NCBI RefSeq assembly: GCF_900110945.1
Contig: NZ_FOFL01000004.1
Span: 1 to 64,000 of the forward strand
Source: Devosia sp. YR412
GTDB lineage: Bacteria; Pseudomonadota; Alphaproteobacteria; Rhizobiales; Devosiaceae
Direction of reading: 5' to 3'
Length of the DNA: 64,000 bases
The notes beneath the pieces are model-generated. The model saw nothing but the letters and a program-made list of their open reading frames with translations. It was not told the DNA's origin and ran no database searches. Below, in pieces: positions 8,376-17,748 of this stretch. The translations under genes were made by a program, and so were the position numbers. Within the stretch, counting starts at the first letter, position 1. Each line of letters opens with the position of its first letter.

Positions 8376-9431
8376 TTGACTGAAACCGCTGCCAAGACTG
8401 CCGACGACATCCGCCGCCTGCGCGCCCAGCATCCGGAAATGCGCGAACGCGACTTCGCCCGCATCCATTCCATTTCCGAAGCCCAGCTGGTTGCCGCCGA
8501 AGTCGGCCGCTCGGCCATCCGCCTCAACCCCGATGTCGGCGTGCTGCTCAATGGCCTCACCGCAGTAGGCGAGGTCATGGCGCTGACCCGCAATGAAAGC
8601 GCCGTGCACGAAAAGATCGGTCCTTACGAGAAGGTCGTCATCGGCCCCATGGCTTCCATGGTGCTGGGCGAGCAGATCGACCTGCGCATCTTCCCCTCGC
8701 GCTGGGCCTTTGGCTTTGCCGTGGAAAAGGCTGGCGAAGACGGTGCCGTGCGCCATTCGCTGCAGTTCTTCGATGCCCAGGGTCATGCCGTGCATAAGGT
8801 GCATGCCCGCCCGGCTACCAATCTCGAGGCCTGGTCGCTGCTGGTCGCCAACCTGCGCCACGCCGAGCAGACCGATACCATCACCACCACGCCGGCAGCC
8901 CCCGTCGCCGCCCTCGGCGAAGCCGCCGATGTCGCCGCCCTGCGCGAGCAGTGGCAGGCGCTGACCGATACGCATCAGTTCTTCGGCATGCTGAAAAAGC
9001 TCAACCTGCACCGCCTCAACGCGCTGGAGCTGGTCGGCGAAGATCTCGCCTGGCAGCTCGACGCAACGGCCGTGGAGCAGATGTTCTCGGCCGTCGCCGG
9101 CAGCGACCTGCCCATCATGGTCTTCGTCAACAACCAGGGTTGCGTGCAGATTCACGCCGGGCCGATCACCACGGTCAAGCCGATGGGTCCCTGGCTCAAC
9201 GTGATGGACGACACCTTCCATCTCCACCTGCGTCTCGACCACATCGCTTCGGTCTGGGCCGTGCGCAAGCCGACCAGCGACGGTCACATCACCTCGGTGG
9301 AAGTCTATGACGCCAACCGCGAGCTGATCATCCAGTTCTTCGGCAAGCGCGAAGAAGGCAATCACGAGCGCGCCGCCTGGCGCTCTGCCGTCGAACAGCT
9401 GCCCCTCCACAACCAGTCCAACGCTGCCTGA
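8376..9431 (+). CDS. hmuS: Haem-degrading/haem-handling factor HmuS
   Basis: The 351-residue length and duplicated organisation match the HmuS/ChuS/BhuS family, which binds haem delivered to the cytoplasm and degrades it or passes it on to release iron. The N-terminal RLRAQHPEMRERDFARIHSISEAQL and the repeated NxxG...H-x-D features (IMVFVNNQGCVQIHAG; WLNVMDDTFHLHLRLDHIA) are typical. The start is a TTG at 8376 after AGGGG, directly downstream of hemP. It is the second gene of the haem operon. Confidence 0.9.
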   Translation: MTETAAKTADDIRRLRAQHPEMRERDFARIHSISEAQLVAAEVGRSAIRLNPDVGVLLNGLTAVGEVMALTRNESAVHEKIGPYEKVVIGPMASMVLGEQIDLRIFPSRWAFGFAVEKAGEDGAVRHSLQFFDAQGHAVHKVHARPATNLEAWSLLVANLRHAEQTDTITTTPAAPVAALGEAADVAALREQWQALTDTHQFFGMLKKLNLHRLNALELVGEDLAWQLDATAVEQMFSAVAGSDLPIMVFVNNQGCVQIHAGPITTVKPMGPWLNVMDDTFHLHLRLDHIASVWAVRKPTSDGHITSVEVYDANRELIIQFFGKREEGNHERAAWRSAVEQLPLHNQSNAA

Positions 9432-9438
9432 GGTCACC

Positions 9439-10314
9439 ATGTCGCTTTTCACTACACGCCTTGCCGGCGCGGCTCTCCTGACGCTCTCCCTCGGCCTCTC
9501 CGGCGCCTCGGCGCAGGAGCTCAAGCCCTTCGCCGATACCTCGCGCCTCGTCTCCATCGGTGGCTCGCTCACCGAAATCATCTATGCGCTGGGCGAAGAG
9601 GGCAAGCTGGTCGCCCGTGACCAGACCGCGCTCTTCCCCGAAGCCGCGCTGACCCTGCCAGACGTCGGCTACATGCGCCAGCTGGCGCCCGAAGGCGTGC
9701 TGTCGGTTAGCCCCTCTGCCCTCCTCGTCATCGAAGGCAGCGGCCCGCCCGAAGCCCTCGAAGTGCTCAGCCATGCCGGCGTCGAGTACCAGACGGTGCC
9801 CGAAAGCTATTCGGCTGATGGCGTGCTGGTAAAGATCCGCGCCGTGGGCCAGGCCTTGGGCGTCGCCGACAAGGCGGAAGCTTTTGCCGCTGAAATCGAA
9901 CAGCAGTTTGCCGAGCTGGCCGCCCGCACCGATGTGGTGACCGAGCCCAAGCGCGTGCTGTTCATCCTCTCGGCCGAAGGCGGCAAGATCCAGGCCTCCG
10001 GCACCGGCACCGCTGCCGACGGCATCATCGCCCTCTCCGGCGCCGTCAACGCCATCGACGAATACTCCGGCTACAAGGCCCTCACCGAAGAAGCCATCAT
10101 CGACGCCGCGCCCGACGTCATCCTGATGATGGATCGCGGTGGCGACCACGGCGCAAGCGACGCCGACCTCGCGGCCAACCCCGCCATCGCCCTGACCCCC
10201 GCCGGCCAGAACCACGCCTTCCATCGCATCGAAGGCGCCTATCTGCTGGGCTTTGGTCCCCGCACGGCGGCGGCCGCCGGCGAAGTCTTCGACCTGCTCT
10301 ACGGCGCGAACTAG
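9439..10314 (+). CDS. hmuT: Haem ABC transporter, periplasmic binding protein
   Basis: The protein has a signal peptide (about residues 1-25, SGASAQE) and a class III (FepB/BtuF-type) binding fold. Diagnostic segments are RLVSIGGSLTEIIYALGEEGKLVARDQT, YMRQLAPEGVLSVSPSALL and DVILMMDRGGDH. These match HmuT, which captures haem in the periplasm and hands it to HmuUV. It starts at ATG 9439 after GAGGTC, seven bases behind hmuS. The C-terminal end reads ...AGEVFDLLYGAN. Confidence 0.9.
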   Translation: MSLFTTRLAGAALLTLSLGLSGASAQELKPFADTSRLVSIGGSLTEIIYALGEEGKLVARDQTALFPEAALTLPDVGYMRQLAPEGVLSVSPSALLVIEGSGPPEALEVLSHAGVEYQTVPESYSADGVLVKIRAVGQALGVADKAEAFAAEIEQQFAELAARTDVVTEPKRVLFILSAEGGKIQASGTGTAADGIIALSGAVNAIDEYSGYKALTEEAIIDAAPDVILMMDRGGDHGASDADLAANPAIALTPAGQNHAFHRIEGAYLLGFGPRTAAAAGEVFDLLYGAN

Positions 10315-10324
10315 GAACCGGACG

Positions 10325-11428
10325 ATGGCGAGTGCAGCAACCATGTTCGAGCACGATGGCGCGTCGCCCGAAAGGGCGGCGGGTGATCGCAGCAATCTCG
10401 GGCGCCTTGCCATCGTCGTCCTGGCCGTCCTGCTGCTGGTCATGATGGTGGTCTCGATGACCACCGGCGCCTCCGGCGCGTCCGCCTGGAGCATTATCGG
10501 CTCCTGGTTCGGCGTCGTGCCGGAGCATGCAGAACAGGCTTTGCGCGACCATGCGGTGATCTACAATATCCGCCTGCCCCGCATGCTGCTCGGCACCCTT
10601 GTGGGCGCCGCCCTCGCCGTCTCGGGCCTGCTGATGCAGGGCCTGTTCCGCAATCCTCTCGCTGATCCCGGCCTCGTCGGTGTCTCGGCCGGCGCCGGGC
10701 TTGGCGCCGTCGGCATCATCGTGCTGGGCACCACCATGCTGGCGCCGCTGACCAGTCTGCTCGGCATCTACAGCCTGCAGATCGCCGCCTTTGTCGGCGG
10801 GCTGATCACCACCTTCATTCTCTACCGCGTCGCCACCCGCAGCGGCCAGACCGCCATTGCCACCATGCTGCTGGCCGGCATTGCCATCGCGGCCTTGGCC
10901 GGCGCCATCACCGGCGTGCTGGTCTATGTCGCCACCGACAGCCAGCTGCGCGACCTGACCTTCTGGGGCCTCGGTTCGCTATCGGGCGCCAACTGGACCA
11001 AGATGGCCGCCTCCGGCCCGATCATTATCGCCTCGCTGATCGCCGCCGGTTTCCTCGCCAAGGGTCTCAATGCCCTGACCCTGGGCGAAGCCACGGCCGC
11101 CCATCTCGGCGTGCCAGTGCAGCGCTTCAAGCTGATGACCATTGTCGCCGTGGCCGGCGCCACTGGCGCCTCGGTGGCCGTCAGCGGCGGCATCGGTTTT
11201 GTCGGCATCGTCGTGCCGCATTTGCTGCGCCTGATCATCGGCCCAAACCATCGCTACCTGCTGCCGGCCACGGCCCTGCTCGGCGCCTCGTTCCTGCTGA
11301 TGGCCGATGCCATCAGCCGGCTGATCGTGGCGCCGGCCGAACTGCCGATCGGCATCATCACCGCAGCCTTTGGCGGCCCCTTCTTCCTCTGGATCCTGCT
11401 GCGCAAGCGCGCGGCCTTTGCCTGGTGA
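10325..11428 (+). CDS. hmuU: Haem ABC transporter, permease
   Basis: A 367-residue FecCD-family permease with about ten membrane segments. Family landmarks are RLPRMLLGTLVGAALAVSGLLMQ, FRNPLADPGLVGVSAGAGLG, FWGLGSLSGANW, and near the end GGIGFVGIVVPHLLRLIIG and LPIGIITAAFGGPFFLWILLRK. It exports haem from HmuT across the inner membrane into the cytoplasm. ATG 10325 lies ten bases after hmuT; longer readings overlap hmuT and add no conserved residues. Confidence 0.92.
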   Translation: MASAATMFEHDGASPERAAGDRSNLGRLAIVVLAVLLLVMMVVSMTTGASGASAWSIIGSWFGVVPEHAEQALRDHAVIYNIRLPRMLLGTLVGAALAVSGLLMQGLFRNPLADPGLVGVSAGAGLGAVGIIVLGTTMLAPLTSLLGIYSLQIAAFVGGLITTFILYRVATRSGQTAIATMLLAGIAIAALAGAITGVLVYVATDSQLRDLTFWGLGSLSGANWTKMAASGPIIIASLIAAGFLAKGLNALTLGEATAAHLGVPVQRFKLMTIVAVAGATGASVAVSGGIGFVGIVVPHLLRLIIGPNHRYLLPATALLGASFLLMADAISRLIVAPAELPIGIITAAFGGPFFLWILLRKRAAFAW

Positions 11429-11432
11429 TGCC

Positions 11433-12257
11433 ATGATTGAAGTCAGCGCCCTGTCGGTCCATCTCGCCCATCGCCAGATCCTGCACGACATTTCCTTCTC
11501 TGCCGCACCCGGCGCCATCACCGCCGTCATCGGCCCCAACGGCTCCGGCAAATCCACGCTGATGAAGGCGCTGTGCCGCGACAACGCCTATACCGGCACG
11601 GTCCGCATCAACGGCCATGATCTGATGGACATGTCGCCGGTGCAGGCCGCCGCGCTGCGGGCCGTGCTGCCGCAGTCGAGCAGCCTGCCCTTCCCCTTCA
11701 CCGTCTATGAAGTGGTCTCCATGGGCCTGACCGCCGGCCGCTCCGGCGTGCCGCTGTCGATGAACAAGCGCCTGCCCGAAATGGCACTGGCCTCGGTGGA
11801 TCTCGCCGGTTTCGGCGGGCGATATTACGGGGAGATTTCCGGTGGCGAGCAGCAGCGCGTGCAATTGGCCCGGGTGCTTTGCCAGGTCTGGACGCCCGTA
11901 CTCGACGGCGCCCCGCGCTATCTCTTCCTCGATGAGCCGGTCTCCAGCCTCGACGTCAAGCATCAGCTGATGATCATGGATGTCGCCCGTCGCTATGCCG
12001 ATGCCGGCGGCGGCGTCATCGCCATCCTGCACGATCTCAACCTGGCTGCCATGTATGCCGATTCCATCGTCGCCCTGCGCGAGGGCCGCGTCGCCGGCCA
12101 CGGCACGCCGGCCGAGGTGCTGACTGACGATCTGATCGAAACGGTATTCGATTGCCGGCTCAGCGTCGGCGCCACCCCGCCCGCCGGCATGCCCTTCGTT
12201 CTCCCCCAGTCCGCCGGTCGCCACGCGGCGCCCGCTTCCATCCCCAAGGTTGCCTGA
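11433..12257 (+). CDS. hmuV: Haem ABC transporter, ATP-binding protein
   Basis: A 274-residue ABC ATPase with Walker A GPNGSGKST, signature ISGGEQQRVQLARVL, Walker B YLFLDEPVSSLD and an H-loop in AILHDLNLAAMYAD. Between signature and Walker B there is the short insertion (VWTPVLDGAPR) typical of haemin importers. It powers HmuTU. The start ATG at 11433 follows hmuU by four bases; its stop overlaps the next gene's start (TGATG at 12255-12259). Confidence 0.92.
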   Translation: MIEVSALSVHLAHRQILHDISFSAAPGAITAVIGPNGSGKSTLMKALCRDNAYTGTVRINGHDLMDMSPVQAAALRAVLPQSSSLPFPFTVYEVVSMGLTAGRSGVPLSMNKRLPEMALASVDLAGFGGRYYGEISGGEQQRVQLARVLCQVWTPVLDGAPRYLFLDEPVSSLDVKHQLMIMDVARRYADAGGGVIAILHDLNLAAMYADSIVALREGRVAGHGTPAEVLTDDLIETVFDCRLSVGATPPAGMPFVLPQSAGRHAAPASIPKVA

Positions 12258-12688
12258 TGACCCATCGCCCCTTCGCCGCCCTGCTGACCCTTACGCTTCT
12301 GACCGCGCCCGTCCTCGCCCAGGAAACCGCAGCCCCCGCGCCCGCCTTCACGCTGGAGCTCAATGCCCTGCAACCGACCGAGGCCGGTTGCCGCGTCAGC
12401 TTCCTCGCCACCAATGAGCTGGGCGGCCAGCTCGACCGCGCCGCCGTGGAACTGGCGCTGTTCGACCCCAATGGCGCCATCGACCGCATCGTCACCCTGG
12501 ATTTCAAGGACCTCAGCAATGGCAAGACCAAGGTGCTGCAGTTCCAGCTCGCCGGCCTTGCCTGCGAGAACCTCGGCCGCGTGCTCGTCAACGACATCAG
12601 CGCCTGCGAGGGCGAGATCACCCCGCCCAGCATCTGCCTCGACGCGCTCAAGACCAATACCCGCCTCGACGTCACCTTCGGTATCTGA
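12257..12688 (+). CDS. Periplasmic protein of unknown function in the haem/TonB operon
   Basis: A 143-residue protein with a signal peptide (LLTLTLLTAPVLAQE) and no transmembrane segment after it. The mature part contains LNALQPTEAGCRVSFLATNELG, FDPNGAIDRIVTLDF and several Cys (GCR, ACE, SAC, ICLD) that could form disulfides. Start and stop are tightly coupled to hmuV (one-base overlap) and exbB (2-base gap), so it belongs to haem uptake or TonB energisation. Similar small exported proteins sit before exbB in related bacteria, but no function is known to me. Confidence 0.8.
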   Translation: MTHRPFAALLTLTLLTAPVLAQETAAPAPAFTLELNALQPTEAGCRVSFLATNELGGQLDRAAVELALFDPNGAIDRIVTLDFKDLSNGKTKVLQFQLAGLACENLGRVLVNDISACEGEITPPSICLDALKTNTRLDVTFGI

Positions 12689-12690
12689 TC

Positions 12691-13377
12691 ATGGAAACCG
12701 CCGCGCATAGCTTTTCCATCTGGGCCCTGTTCCTGCAGGCCGACTGGATCGTCAAATCCATCATGATCGGCCTGCTGCTGGCCTCGGTCTGGTGCTGGGC
12801 CATCATCGCCAATCGCGTCGCTACCTATGGCAAGGCGCGCCGCGACATGGCTGCCTTCGACCGCGCTTTCGCCTCCGGCAAACCGCTGGCGGAGCTGCGC
12901 ACCGACTATGCCGGCACCGAAGCGTCCGGTCTCTCCGCCGTCTTCCTCGCCGCCATGGAAGAATGGGACAAGAGCCACGCCCAGCAGGCCGCCACGGCCG
13001 GCGGTCTGCAGAGCCGGCTCGAAATCGCGCTCGACCTAGCCGTCAATGAAGAGAGCGCCGAGCTCGAAAAGCGCCTCGGCATTCTCGCCACCATCGGCTC
13101 TGCCGGCCCGTTCATCGGCCTCTTCGGCACCGTCTGGGGCATCATGAATGCCTTTACCGCCATTGCCTCGGCCGAAAACACCAGCCTCGCCGTCGTCGCA
13201 CCCGGCATTGCCGAGGCCCTGCTCGCCACGGCGCTGGGCCTGCTCGCCGCCATCCCGGCCGTCATTGCCTTCAACAAGCTCAACGCCGACGCCGGCAAGC
13301 TGATCGGCCGGCTGGAAGCCTTTGCCGACCGGCTGGTCGCGCTCCTGTCGCGCCAGCTCGACGCGGGTAAAGCCTGA
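12691..13377 (+). CDS. exbB: TonB-system energiser ExbB (MotA/TolQ/ExbB channel)
   Basis: The 228-residue inner-membrane protein has three membrane segments: around residues 15-35, then the pair LATIGSAGPFIGLFGTVWGIM and LLATALGLLAAIPAVIAFN, the classical ExbB/TolQ proton-channel helices. With ExbD it converts the proton gradient into TonB movement. The exbB-exbD-tonB gene order, each pair overlapping by a base at TGATG, shows that it serves the haem receptor rather than the Tol-Pal system. Confidence 0.9.
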   Translation: METAAHSFSIWALFLQADWIVKSIMIGLLLASVWCWAIIANRVATYGKARRDMAAFDRAFASGKPLAELRTDYAGTEASGLSAVFLAAMEEWDKSHAQQAATAGGLQSRLEIALDLAVNEESAELEKRLGILATIGSAGPFIGLFGTVWGIMNAFTAIASAENTSLAVVAPGIAEALLATALGLLAAIPAVIAFNKLNADAGKLIGRLEAFADRLVALLSRQLDAGKA

Positions 13378-13820
13378 TGGGCATGTCCGTTGGCGGCTCC
13401 AAGGGCGGTCGCAAGCGCGGCCGCGCTCGCACCCAGGCCATCAGCGATATCAACATCACGCCGATGGTCGACGTCATGCTGGTGCTGCTGATCGTCTTCA
13501 TGGTCGCGGCCCCCCTGATGACCATGGGTGTGCCGATCGACCTGCCGCAGACCCAGGCGCAGGCCATGCCGCTGGAACGCAAGCCGATTACCGTCACCGT
13601 CACCCCCGACGGCGCCATCACCATCGATAGCGAACCGGTCACATTGGATACGCTGGTCTCTTCCGTGGAAGCCCTGGTGGTGGAAGGTACCGACGAACGC
13701 ATCTATGTCCGCGGCGACGCGACCGCCGCCTATGGCGCCATCATGGAAGTCATGGGCGCGCTGTCGGCGGCCGGCTATGGCCAGATCGGTCTCATCACCG
13801 AGCGGCAGTCGAGCCCCTGA
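13377..13820 (+). CDS. exbD: TonB-system transport protein ExbD
   Basis: A 147-residue ExbD/TolR protein. A short basic N-terminus precedes INITPMVDVMLVLLIVFMVAAP, a single membrane helix bearing the essential Asp of the proton path. The periplasmic domain includes VDLPQTQA-type sequence and IYVRGDATAAYGAIMEVMGAL. It overlaps exbB and tonB by one base each. Confidence 0.92.
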   Translation: MGMSVGGSKGGRKRGRARTQAISDINITPMVDVMLVLLIVFMVAAPLMTMGVPIDLPQTQAQAMPLERKPITVTVTPDGAITIDSEPVTLDTLVSSVEALVVEGTDERIYVRGDATAAYGAIMEVMGALSAAGYGQIGLITERQSSP

Positions 13821-14884
13821 TGCAGCGCGCGCTTTCCGGTTCCGCCCTGGTCCATGCGGCAGTGCTTGGCGCTGCGCTGATCGGCTTTGCCTGGCCCGCG
13901 CCCGAGGATGCGCCCGCCGCAGAATCGGTCAGCGTCAGCATTGTCACCATGTCCTCGGTTTCAGCCAATGCCACCGAGGTCATCCAGAGCGATGCCACGG
14001 CCGACATGGTCTCCTCCGGCGCCGCCAGCACGACGCCGCCGGTGCTTGATCCGGTCGAAGCCGAAACCGTCGAGCCGATCACCGAGACCGTCGAAGCCGT
14101 CGAGCCCGAAACCCAAGAGCCGGTCACCGAGACTTCCGTCGAGCCCTTGCCGCCCGAAACGGCAGAGCCGGTGATCGAGGCCACCGCCGAACCCCTGGCC
14201 GCCGAATCCGCCGAGCCGCTCGAAGCCGCGGCCCTCGAAATCACCGAACCACAGCCCGAGCCTGTCCAGCCCGTGCAATCCACGATGGAAATGGCCATGC
14301 TGAGCTCCACGGCCGTCAGCAGCCTGACCAGCCAACCCGTCGCCCCGGCGCCCTCCGAAACCATCGAGCCGATCTCCAGCGAAGACGTCAAACTCGCGCC
14401 CGTCCCCCAGACGCTGAGCCGCCCACGCCCCAGCGCCCCGGTCGTGCACAAGCCGCAACCGCCAAAACCCCAGCCCACCCAGCAGGCCACGCCGCGCCCG
14501 GCGACAACCCCGCCGCCCAGCACTGCCGGCAATGGCGGCCGCAACAATGCCGATTCCGTCGCCTCAGCCGGCAGCGCCGCGCCGCAGGTCGGTTCGGGCA
14601 ATGGCGGCGATGCCGAAGTGGCGAAATATCCCAGCGAAGTGCTGCGCAAACTGCGCCGGGCCCTCCGCAGCAACAGCGGCCCGAGCGGTGAGGTGGTCGT
14701 TCGCTTCACCGTGTTGGCAAATGGCCAGGTCACCGACATCAGCATCGGCCGTTCTTCGGGCAATAGCGCCGTCGACCAGGCCGGCCTCGCCACCGTCAGC
14801 CGCGCCGCGCCCTTCCCCGGCATTCCCCCGGCCGCCAACCGCGCCTCATGGGTGTTCGACTTGCCGCTGGCCTTCGGCGGCTAG
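13820..14884 (+). CDS. tonB: Energy transducer TonB
   Basis: The 354-residue protein shows the full TonB plan: an N-terminal membrane anchor (LVHAAVLGAALIGFAWP), a long Pro/Glu/Thr-rich periplasm-spanning region (about residues 60-240, with repeated E-P and V-E-P units, then a PKPQP segment), and a C-terminal domain with YPSEVLRKLRRALR, GEVVVRFTVLANGQV and SSGNSAVDQAGLATV. It couples ExbBD to the haem receptor. It is the last gene of the operon; the convergent ssuD gene ends two bases away, with no clear terminator between them. Confidence 0.92.
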   Translation: MQRALSGSALVHAAVLGAALIGFAWPAPEDAPAAESVSVSIVTMSSVSANATEVIQSDATADMVSSGAASTTPPVLDPVEAETVEPITETVEAVEPETQEPVTETSVEPLPPETAEPVIEATAEPLAAESAEPLEAAALEITEPQPEPVQPVQSTMEMAMLSSTAVSSLTSQPVAPAPSETIEPISSEDVKLAPVPQTLSRPRPSAPVVHKPQPPKPQPTQQATPRPATTPPPSTAGNGGRNNADSVASAGSAAPQVGSGNGGDAEVAKYPSEVLRKLRRALRSNSGPSGEVVVRFTVLANGQVTDISIGRSSGNSAVDQAGLATVSRAAPFPGIPPAANRASWVFDLPLAFGG

Positions 14885-14885
14885 C

Positions 14886-16031
14886 CTAGATCGCCACCTG
14901 CGCCTTGCCATGGAAACCGACGGCAAATTCATTGCTGACACTTTCGACCAGCGTCTCGAGCTTGCCGCCCAGCCCCAGCGCCGGGAACAGCAGCTCCGCA
15001 ACGCGATAGGCCTCTTCGAGATGCGGATAGCCAGAGCCGATAACCAGATCCACGCCGACCGCCTGATATTCCCGTAGCCGCTCCGCCACCTGTTCAGGCG
15101 TCCCGACCAGCGCCGTACCGGCCCCATTGCGCACCAGCCCGACCCCGGCCCAGAGATTTGGTCCGACCAGCAGCTTGTTTCGATCGCCGCCATGCAGCTC
15201 CGACATGCGGCGCTGGCCGACACTATCCATCTGCTGGGTAAACCGCGCCTGCGCCGCCGCGATCTGGCTGTCCGACACCTTGCTGATCAGCCGATCCGCC
15301 TCTCGCCAGGCTTCTTCCTCGGTCTCGCGCACGATGAAATGCAGCCGCATGCCAAAGCGCAGCTTGCGCCCCTTGGCCTCCGCCTTGCGCTGCGCCGCCG
15401 CGACCTTTTCGGCCACCTGCACCACCGGCTCGCCCCAGGTCAGGTAAGTGTCGACCTGTTCGGCCGCCAGATCCTGCCCGGCATCGGATGAGCCCCCCAA
15501 AAAGATCGGAGGATGCGGCTGTTGCACCGTGCGCTGATCCAGCCGCCCGCCCTCGACGCGATAATGCTTGCCGCTGAAATCCACCGTCTCGCCGGCCAGC
15601 AGCCGGCGGAAAATGCTGAGAAATTCCCCGGCCTGCTCATAGCGCTCGCCATGCGGCAGGAACACGCCGTCGCCGGCCAGCTCCACCGGGTTGCCGCCCA
15701 CCACCACATTGAGCAACAGTCGTCCATTGCTCAGCCGGTCCAGCGCCGCCGCCTGCCGCGCCGCAAAGGTCGGCAGCGTCACGCCGGGCCGCAGCGCCAC
15801 AAGATATTTCAGCCGATCCGTCACCGTCGCCAGACCGGTCGCCGTGATCCACGACTCCTCGCAATTCTGCCCGGTCGGCAGTAGCACGCCTTGATAGCCA
15901 AGCCGGTCCGCCGCCTGGGCGATCTGCTTGAAATACTGGAAATCCGGCTGCCTTTCGCCATCGCCCGAGCCGAGATAGCGGCCGTCGCCATGCGTCGGAA
16001 TGAACCAGAAGAAATCGAGGTTTTTGCTCAT
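14886..16031 (-). CDS. ssuD: FMNH2-dependent alkanesulfonate monooxygenase SsuD
   Basis: The 381-residue luciferase-like enzyme follows SsuD closely: [16 protein letters not shown] at the start, [54 protein letters not shown] and [18 protein letters not shown]. It releases sulfite from alkanesulfonates using reduced flavin. ATG 16031 aligns with the usual family start; a GTG at 16040 that overlaps the tauC stop is an alternative. It closes a tauABC operon where tauD would be expected. The partner FMN reductase (ssuE) is not in the window. Confidence 0.93.
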   Translation of the reverse strand: MSKNLDFFWFIPTHGDGRYLGSGDGERQPDFQYFKQIAQAADRLGYQGVLLPTGQNCEESWITATGLATVTDRLKYLVALRPGVTLPTFAARQAAALDRLSNGRLLLNVVVGGNPVELAGDGVFLPHGERYEQAGEFLSIFRRLLAGETVDFSGKHYRVEGGRLDQRTVQQPHPPIFLGGSSDAGQDLAAEQVDTYLTWGEPVVQVAEKVAAAQRKAEAKGRKLRFGMRLHFIVRETEEEAWREADRLISKVSDSQIAAAQARFTQQMDSVGQRRMSELHGGDRNKLLVGPNLWAGVGLVRNGAGTALVGTPEQVAERLREYQAVGVDLVIGSGYPHLEEAYRVAELLFPALGLGGKLETLVESVSNEFAVGFHGKAQVAI

Positions 16032-16036
16032 GACAC

Positions 16037-16873
16037 TCACGGGTTACGCGACCAGGGCACATAGCGCCGCTCGACGAAGCGCAGCAGCGCTTCGAAGGCA
16101 AAGGCTATGGCCGAAATGACGAGGATGCCGGCGATGACGACATCGGTGACAAGAAATTGCGCGGCCGACTGGATCATATAGCCCAGCCCCCGGCCGGCCG
16201 CGACCAGCTCGGCCGCCACCAATGTGGTCCAGCCGGCGCCCAGCGCGATGCGAATGCCGGTCAGGATTGACGGAATGGCGGCGGGCAGCAGCACATGCCG
16301 CAACAGCTGCAGCGGCGTCGCACCAAAGGCCCGCGCCGCATTGACCTGGTTCTTCGACGCCGACCGCACACCCGCGGCCGTCGAAATGATGATGGCCGGC
16401 GCCATGGCGAGGCTGATGACCAGAACCTTGGAGGTCTCGCCAATACCGAACCAGATGATGACCAGCGGCAGATAAGCCAGAGGAGGCAGCGGCCGCAGGA
16501 ATTCCACTACGGGATCAAGCACGCCGCGCCCGATCGGGCTGGTGGCAATCACCAGTCCCGCCGGCACGCCGATCAGCACCGAAAAGAACAGCGCCGAAAA
16601 CACCCGACCGAGGCTCGCGCCAACATGCTGCAAAAGCGTCGAATCCACATAGCCCACCTGGATCAACCGGCCCAGCGCCGCGACAATTGCCGCAGGCGGC
16701 GGCAGAAACACCGGCGATACCCATCCAGAGGTGCTGGCCACATGCCAGATCACCAGTATCGCCGCGGTTACGGTTAGGCCGGCAAACAACGGCAGCAGCT
16801 TTCGCAGACGCCGCGCCCGCTTGCGCTCACCCTCGGGCCGTTGCACCGCTCCGCTCTCAGCAATCACGCTCAT
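16037..16873 (-). CDS. tauC: Taurine/sulfonate ABC transporter, permease
   Basis: A 278-residue BPD-type inner-membrane permease with about six helices. Segments [46 protein letters not shown] and the EAA-type loop ...[28 protein letters not shown] match TauC/Ssu[25 protein letters not shown] is closest to TauC. It overlaps tauB by four bases (ATGA, 16870-16873). Confidence 0.9.
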   Translation of the reverse strand: MSVIAESGAVQRPEGERKRARRLRKLLPLFAGLTVTAAILVIWHVASTSGWVSPVFLPPPAAIVAALGRLIQVGYVDSTLLQHVGASLGRVFSALFFSVLIGVPAGLVIATSPIGRGVLDPVVEFLRPLPPLAYLPLVIIWFGIGETSKVLVISLAMAPAIIISTAAGVRSASKNQVNAARAFGATPLQLLRHVLLPAAIPSILTGIRIALGAGWTTLVAAELVAAGRGLGYMIQSAAQFLVTDVVIAGILVISAIAFAFEALLRFVERRYVPWSRNP

Positions 16874-17658
16874 GCCGCCACCGCATAGGCTGGATCATGA
16901 ATGGCCGCGATCAGCGCCTCGCGCGCTGCGACAAATTCAGGCTCGGACTTCAGCGCCCGTGCCTTCTCGCCGGCCAAAAACCGCCGGCCGAAATCGAAAT
17001 TCTGCTCCAGCGCAATTCGCCCCGGATGCGCCGCCAGCACCACCACGCGGGTGGCGAGAAACAGCGCCTCTTCTACCGAATGGGTAATCAGCAAGGCACC
17101 GGTATTGGACCGGCTCCAAATCGTGAGCAGCAATTCCTGCATCTGGTCGCGCGTCATCGCGTCCAGCGCCCCGAGCGGTTCGTCCATCAGCAAAAACTCC
17201 GGCTCTGCTGCCAGCGCCCGGGCAATACCGACCCGCTGCCGCATGCCGCCCGACAATTCCCAGATCGCCTTGCCGCCCTGACCGGCCAGCCCGACATCGG
17301 CCAGCAGCGCATCGGCCCGGCGCTTGCGCTCGTCGCGAGAAGCACCACGCAGCCGCAGCGGAAATGCCACATTGTCCCGCGCATTGGACCATGCGAACAG
17401 CGCATCATCTTGAAACACCACAGCGCGATCCGCCGATGGCCCGGACACCGCCTTACCGTCCAGCGTCACCCGGCCCTCGGTCGGCTCCAGAAACCCGGCC
17501 GCCAGGTTGAGCAGACTAGTCTTGCCCGAACCCGACTGGCCCAGCACCACGACGAATTCGCCCTTGGCCACGCCCAGCGTTACGCGATCCAGCACCCTTG
17601 CGGCGCCGGGTGCGTGCTCATAGGCGAAACTGACGGCATTGAGGCGCAGCTCGGACAT
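16870..17658 (-). CDS. tauB: Taurine/sulfonate ABC transporter, ATP-binding protein
   Basis: A 262-residue ATPase with Walker [11 protein letters not shown], signature [15 protein letters not shown], Walker [20 protein letters not shown] and H-loop [12 protein letters not shown]. The C-terminal [23 protein letters not shown] is characteristic of TauB rather than SsuB. It energises uptake through TauC. It is separated from tauA by 90 bases that hold two hairpins, and translationally coupled to tauC. Confidence 0.9.
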   Translation of the reverse strand: MSELRLNAVSFAYEHAPGAARVLDRVTLGVAKGEFVVVLGQSGSGKTSLLNLAAGFLEPTEGRVTLDGKAVSGPSADRAVVFQDDALFAWSNARDNVAFPLRLRGASRDERKRRADALLADVGLAGQGGKAIWELSGGMRQRVGIARALAAEPEFLLMDEPLGALDAMTRDQMQELLLTIWSRSNTGALLITHSVEEALFLATRVVVLAAHPGRIALEQNFDFGRRFLAGEKARALKSEPEFVAAREALIAAIHDPAYAVAA

Positions 17659-17679
17659 AGAAGCTCCAGAAAACAGGGA

Positions 17680-17740
17680 CGCTGCCGCCCCAGGGAAAGG
17701 CGGCAGCGCAAGTGATCGGGCGACAGGAGGGCACCCGATC
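17680..17740 (-). promoter_or_regulatory. Tandem hairpins between tauA and tauB (attenuator/processing element)
   Basis: Two stems lie in the tauA-tauB gap. One pairs GATCGGG (17714-17720) with CCCGATC (17734-17740). The other pairs CGCTGCCGCC (17680-17689) with GGCGGCAGCG (17699-17708) and is followed on the minus strand by TCCCTGTTTTC. Such elements between a binding-protein gene and its permease/ATPase genes usually protect the upstream message or partly terminate it, so TauA would be made in excess. Confidence 0.6.
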
Positions 17741-17748
17741 GGTGTGAC

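Noticed and set aside
8229..9581. 450-codon minus-strand frame opposite hemP-hmuS
   Set aside because: It runs across two well-supported haem genes and shows only shadow composition (His/Gly/Asp rich).
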